Shown here in pieces: positions 6,066 to 8,857 of a DNA stretch of 8,857 nt. The notes under the pieces are model-generated. The model ran no database searches and was not told the origin of the DNA. It saw only the letters and a list, made by a program, of their open reading frames with translations. The stretch is from Phycisphaerales bacterium UBA4658 (lineage in GTDB: Bacteria > Planctomycetota > Phycisphaerae > Phycisphaerales > UBA1924): assembly GCA_002405485.1 (NCBI GenBank), contig DHLW01000062.1:22735-31591 (forward strand). The letters are read 5' to 3'. Made by a program: the position numbers and the translations under genes. Each line of letters starts with the position of its first letter. Position 1 is the first letter of the stretch.

Positions 6066-6080
6066 ACCCCGATTTGGGGT
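6066..6080. repeat. Inverted repeat abutting the candidate promoter
   Basis: ACCCC (6066-6070) and GGGGT (6076-6080) flank the 5-nt spacer GATTT and end exactly where the candidate -35 TTGCAC begins. It could be an operator or an RNA hairpin ending upstream transcription. Confidence 0.35.
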
Positions 6081-6108
6081 TTGCACCGGACCCGAGTCCT
6101 TGTATCCT
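6081..6108 (+). promoter_or_regulatory. Candidate sigma70-type promoter of the PEP-CTERM-like gene
   Basis: TTGCAC (6081-6086) and TATCCT (6103-6108) are separated by 16 bp. The match to consensus is partial (TTG of the -35; four of six in the -10), but this is the best paired element in the gap. It would give a leader of about 75 nt. That leader contains a small hairpin, GCCTCG-AA-CGAGGC (6155-6168), just upstream of the ribosome binding site. Confidence 0.35.
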
Positions 6109-6154
6109 TTAAGGTCGCAAGGATCCGCAAACGCGGCCCCTGCTTGATCAACAC

Positions 6155-6168
6155 GCCTCGAACGAGGC
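6155..6168 (+). repeat. Leader hairpin upstream of the ribosome binding site
   Basis: GCCTC (6155-6159) pairs with GAGGC (6164-6168) around a GAAC tetraloop, 6 bases before the Shine-Dalgarno at 6175-6180. It could affect mRNA stability or translation of the PEP-CTERM-like gene. Confidence 0.35.
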
Positions 6169-6174
6169 CACTTT

Positions 6175-6180
6175 GAGGAG
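6175..6180 (+). promoter_or_regulatory. Strong ribosome binding site of the PEP-CTERM-like gene
   Basis: GAGGAG, continuing as a purine-rich GAGAG run, lies nine bases before ATG 6190. It is the most purine-rich initiation region in the window and suggests high expression. Confidence 0.65.
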
Positions 6181-6189
6181 AGAGTAGAG

Positions 6190-6828
6190 ATGCGTACCGC
6201 TGCTATCGCTTTGTTCGGCCTGTTGGCCGCGACCGGCATGGCTTCGGCCCAGAACTGGGCTGAGGTTGGCGACGCCGGCGAGATCGTTGACGGCGTCCAG
6301 GACGTTGTTGGCGTGGGCATTCTGAACCAGATCACGGGCTCGGTGACGGCGCTGGACGCTGACGCGTTCCGCATCCGCATCAGCAACCCGGCCGCGTTCA
6401 GCGCCGCCGCGACGGGCATCCAGGGCGACACGACCCTGTACCTGTTCAACCTGGACGGCACGGGCATCGCCAAGAACGATGACATCTCGGGCACGAACTT
6501 CGAGTCGCTGCTCCCCGTCGGAAACGCGCTGTACGCCGGCCTGCCCGCGGGCGACTACATCATCGCCATCGGCGGCTTCGCCTATCAGCCGTTCTCCGTG
6601 GCTGCTCCGACGCTGCTGTCCCAAGCCGTGTTCGATCCGAACGTGTTCACCGCGGTTCAGGCCCCGCAGAACGCCGGTCCCGTGCTGTCTTGGGCTCAGC
6701 TCGCCACCACCCCCACCTCCGGAAACTACACGATCACGCTGACCGGTGCCGAGTTCATCCCGGCCCCCGGCGCTGCCGCGCTGCTGGGCCTGGGCGGGCT
6801 GCTCGCCGCTCGTCGTCGCCGCAACTGA
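6190..6828 (+). CDS. Secreted protein with PEP-CTERM-type sorting signal
   Basis: This 212-residue protein has an N-terminal signal peptide (MRTAAIALFGLLAATGMASA, cleavage near residue 20). The mature part is cysteine-free, acidic and beta-rich. Residues about 47-130 (VTALDADAFRIRISN; GDTTLYLFNLDGTGIAKNDD; LPAGDYIIAIGG) resemble the pre-peptidase C-terminal/DVUA0089-type jelly-roll fold. The C-terminus is a tripartite sorting signal: PAPGAAAL at 191-198, a short hydrophobic helix and a terminal RRRR (residues 208-211). In other bacteria such tails are recognised by exosortases, which cleave and export the protein to the envelope or exopolysaccharide; the usual PEP is replaced by PAP, common in this lineage. 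No exosortase lies in the window. Synonymous codon choice (many GCT alanines near the start) and the strong ribosome site hint at high expression. The specific function is unknown. Confidence 0.85.
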   Translation: MRTAAIALFGLLAATGMASAQNWAEVGDAGEIVDGVQDVVGVGILNQITGSVTALDADAFRIRISNPAAFSAAATGIQGDTTLYLFNLDGTGIAKNDDISGTNFESLLPVGNALYAGLPAGDYIIAIGGFAYQPFSVAAPTLLSQAVFDPNVFTAVQAPQNAGPVLSWAQLATTPTSGNYTITLTGAEFIPAPGAAALLGLGGLLAARRRRN

Positions 6829-6842
6829 TCACCTCGGTGATC
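6827..6842. repeat. Inverted repeat overlapping the stop codon
   Basis: GATCACC (6827-6833) and GGTGATC (6836-6842) are perfect inverted arms with a TC spacer, beginning inside the TGA of the PEP-CTERM-like gene. As RNA the 2-nt spacer forces loss of the innermost pair, leaving a 6-bp stem. It is probably part of the 3' end structure together with the larger hairpin that follows. Confidence 0.4.
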
Positions 6843-6873
6843 CGCGGTATCGACACGCAGTGTTGAATGCATC

Positions 6874-6909
6874 AAGCCCCTGTCGTCAGCACGCTGGCGG
6901 CAGGGGCTT
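6874..6909. terminator. Strong hairpin between convergent genes, probable bidirectional terminator
   Basis: AAGCCCCTG (6874-6882) pairs with CAGGGGCTT (6901-6909). Inside it CGTCAG (6884-6889) pairs with CTGGCG (6894-6899), using one G-U pair, around the loop CACG; together this is a 16-bp stem. On the plus strand a T-richer stretch (TTGTGTCATT) follows. On the minus strand it begins three bases past the kinase stop at 6913. The position between two converging genes fits a shared terminator. Confidence 0.75.
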
Positions 6910-6912
6910 GTG

Positions 6913-8857
6913 TCATTCCGGCTCGCGGTTCGGGGCGGGGTCCGTCGGCGCGGGCTCGGCGGGGTCCTTCGGGGCCATGGACTTTGCTTCGTCGATCGCC
7001 TTGGCCCAGGTCTGGCTCCGCTGGGCGTATCCCTTGCCAGGTTCCTTGGCGTCCCACGCGGCATACAGGTCGCGCAAGAGCGCGGCGCAGTCAGTCCGCG
7101 GATCGAACCGGCTTGCCGAGCCCGGGTCCGGGGTCATGACTTCGTTCGCCGCGAGCAGGATCTTCTCGGCGTCGGCGAATCGCTCCAAGCTGATCAGGTG
7201 ACGGGCCTGTCTCAGTCGGCACTGGATCACGAAGTCGTGGTTCGGGGCGAACGCACTGAGGAGAATGTCGCCGGCCTTCGCGAAGGCGTCGGCCGCCTCC
7301 TGATGCTGATTGAGCCCGCCAAGCGCGGAGCCGAGGGTGTACCAACTGACGCCGGTCTGCTGGTGGTCGGGCTTGAAGATCTGAGCGCACCGGTGAAGCG
7401 AGCTGCGGGCCATCTGCTCGCCCTCGGCAAATCGCCCCATGTCATTGAGCAGGGCCGCGGTGTTGCCTTCGAGGATCGCAAGGTGAACCAGCGGCTCGGG
7501 CTTGGTTGCCTGAAAGATCGCGATGACCTGCCGGTAGATCGCCAGCGCCTCCTCGTTCTTGCCGAGGTTGGTGAGCAGGCCGCCGATGTTGGCCATGGTG
7601 CTCGCGACGTTGAAGCTGTCCTTGCCGTAGAACCGTTCGTTCACGGCCTTGGCTCGCTCATAGTACTTCAGGGACTCGTCGAACTTGCCCTTGCGCGTGA
7701 GCAGCGTGGCGATGTTGGTGTAGATCACTCCGGACTTGTCGTCGTCATCAAGGCCCGCCCTGGCCTTGACGTCGAGGATCTTCTGCAACTGCGCCATGGA
7801 CTCGTCGTTCCGCCGCCACTCGGCGTACAGACTCGCCGCGTTCATGCGGACGAAGAGGTACGCCGGCTGATCGGCCTCAGGAGCGGCGTCGGCAAGGGCG
7901 AGCGCCGGCTCCATGACCTTCAGCGCGTTGGTGTTGTCGCCCAGGGCCTTGTACGTGTCGGCGATGGCCGCCCGCATGTCCGCCTCGACAATCGGTTCGT
8001 TCTTCAGCTCCCCTCCGTCGATGCGGGCCTGCGCTCGCTCGAGCAGCTCCTTCAGCACCGAGACATCGCGACCGCGCGTCACCGACGGGTTCGCCGAGTT
8101 CAGCATCGAGCGCAGAAACCGGGTCAGTTGCTCGGCCCGTCGCAACTGCGTCGTCGCCAATCGCTCGTTGGTCCTGGCAAGGTCTCGCTGCAGTCTGGCG
8201 TCCACGAGCGCGGCGTCCAACTTGCGATTGGCGCGGATCGTCGAGTACAACCCGACCAGCGTCCCCGCGGCCCCCGCCGCCACCAGCGTCAGAATCACTC
8301 CCGCGATCACGACGCCCGCCCGGTTTCTGCGGACGAACTTCCGGAGCTGATAGGCCGCGCTGATCGGACGAGCGAGCACCGGCTCGTGTCTGAGGAACCG
8401 CGTGAGGTCCGCGGCGAGGTCGGCCGCCGTGCCATACCTGCGCTCGCGGTCCTTGTCCAGACAGCGCATGACGATCCAGTCCAGCTCACCCTTGAGCACC
8501 GCGCCGAGCTTGGCGGGCTCGATGGTTCGTCGGGCCGCGATGCTCGGAAGCGTCTCGATCGTGCTCAGCCGCGTGCTGGGCCTTGGCGGGTCCTCCTCGC
8601 GGATGATGCGCTGGATCTCCGCGTACGCCGCCGAACGCAGCCGCTTGGAATCAAACGGCGTCGACCCGGCGAGCAGTTCATACAGCAGCACGCCCAGCGA
8701 GTACACGTCCGATCGCGTGTCGACGTCGGTCTCGCCGGATGGTCCGCGCTCGGCCTGCTCCGGGCTCATGTACTCCGGCGTGCCGATCATCTGGCGGAAC
8801 TCGGTGAACAGCGTCTTGTCCGTCAGCCGCTGCGAGATCGCCTTGGCGATCCCGAAG
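6913..8857 (-). CDS. Ser/Thr protein kinase with TM helix and TPR domain, N-terminus outside window
   Basis: The gene enters from the right edge; about 647 residues are visible. Reading from 8857 the first residues are FGIAKAIS, the end of a DFG motif whose Asp codon is cut off. The activation loop and GTPEYMSPEQ (about 8784 leftward) follow, then DTRSDVYSLGVLLYELL and the C-lobe Arg region DKDRERRYGTA: a Hanks-type kinase C-lobe. The ATP-binding lobe and HRD loop lie outside. After the kinase come a basic stretch (RKFVRRNRAG), one membrane helix (about residues 159-181 counted from the Met at 8790), a coiled helical linker (ARLQRDLARTNERLATTQLRR), and a large TPR/tetratricopeptide-like region (NTNALKVMEPAL, GKFDESLKYYERA, GKNEEALAIYRQV, NQHQEAADAFAKA), ending in a Pro/Glu-rich tail. 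This layout of cytoplasmic kinase with extracytoplasmic TPR sensor is typical of planctomycetes. Ligand and substrates are unknown. Confidence 0.93.
   Translation of the reverse strand, partial: FGIAKAISQRLTDKTLFTEFRQMIGTPEYMSPEQAERGPSGETDVDTRSDVYSLGVLLYELLAGSTPFDSKRLRSAAYAEIQRIIREEDPPRPSTRLSTIETLPSIAARRTIEPAKLGAVLKGELDWIVMRCLDKDRERRYGTAADLAADLTRFLRHEPVLARPISAAYQLRKFVRRNRAGVVIAGVILTLVAAGAAGTLVGLYSTIRANRKLDAALVDARLQRDLARTNERLATTQLRRAEQLTRFLRSMLNSANPSVTRGRDVSVLKELLERAQARIDGGELKNEPIVEADMRAAIADTYKALGDNTNALKVMEPALALADAAPEADQPAYLFVRMNAASLYAEWRRNDESMAQLQKILDVKARAGLDDDDKSGVIYTNIATLLTRKGKFDESLKYYERAKAVNERFYGKDSFNVASTMANIGGLLTNLGKNEEALAIYRQVIAIFQATKPEPLVHLAILEGNTAALLNDMGRFAEGEQMARSSLHRCAQIFKPDHQQTGVSWYTLGSALGGLNQHQEAADAFAKAGDILLSAFAPNHDFVIQCRLRQARHLISLERFADAEKILLAANEVMTPDPGSASRFDPRTDCAALLRDLYAAWDAKEPGKGYAQRSQTWAKAIDEAKSMAPKDPAEPAPTDPAPNREPE

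Noticed and set aside
5953..6147. Small 64-residue frame (GTG start) in the intergenic region before the PEP-CTERM-like gene
   Set aside because: No Shine-Dalgarno, no recognisable domain, and it runs through several inverted repeats and the candidate promoter; noncoding is the simpler reading.

Overview
This GC-rich, densely coded window looks like chromosomal DNA from a planctomycete, most likely of the class Phycisphaerae. Three features point there: a membrane-anchored Ser/Thr kinase with a TPR tail, a planctomycete-type cytochrome c domain (PSCyt1-like), and a secreted protein ending in a PAPG + hydrophobic + RRRR tail, the sorting signal common in that group. This placement is inferred from protein families; there is no rRNA or other phylogenetic marker.

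Layout: (1) 1-355 (+), the C-terminal end of a SEDS-family (RodA/FtsW) cell-wall polymerase. (2) 426-2194 (-), a probable two-gene unit: a secreted thioredoxin/TlpA-like protein with a helical TPR-like tail, followed 29 bp later by a Nudix hydrolase. (3) 2334-4043 (+), cofactor-independent phosphoglycerate mutase (gpmI), transcribed divergently from the thioredoxin gene across a 139-bp gap. (4) 4123-4893 (+), a three-helix membrane protein with paired histidines fused to a c-type cytochrome domain. (5) 4886-5125 (-), a SlyX-like coiled-coil protein whose stop overlaps the cytochrome stop by 8 bp. (6) 5227-5946 (+), a PagL-like outer-membrane lipid A deacylase candidate, divergent from slyX across about 100 bp. 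(7) 5947-6189, a 243-bp intergenic leader with several inverted repeats and a candidate promoter. (8) 6190-6828 (+), a PEP-CTERM-type secreted protein with a strong Shine-Dalgarno. (9) 6874-6909, a strong hairpin between convergent genes. (10) 6913-8857 (-), a Ser/Thr kinase + TM + TPR protein that enters from beyond the window's right edge, its kinase domain cut at the DFG motif.

The genes do not form one pathway. Most have a cell-envelope theme: peptidoglycan polymerisation, periplasmic redox, outer-membrane lipid A editing, surface protein sorting and transmembrane signalling. A housekeeping glycolytic enzyme and a nucleotide-type hydrolase sit among them. No tRNA, rRNA, CRISPR array, insertion sequence or prophage signature was seen, and no gene-free stretch exceeds 300 bp. 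I do not see a clear undescribed multi-gene system. The most interesting items are the membrane-cytochrome fusion, the PagL-like protein with an altered acidic position, the inverted-repeat-rich leader of the sorted protein, and the symmetric boxes in the slyX/PagL-like divergent promoter region.
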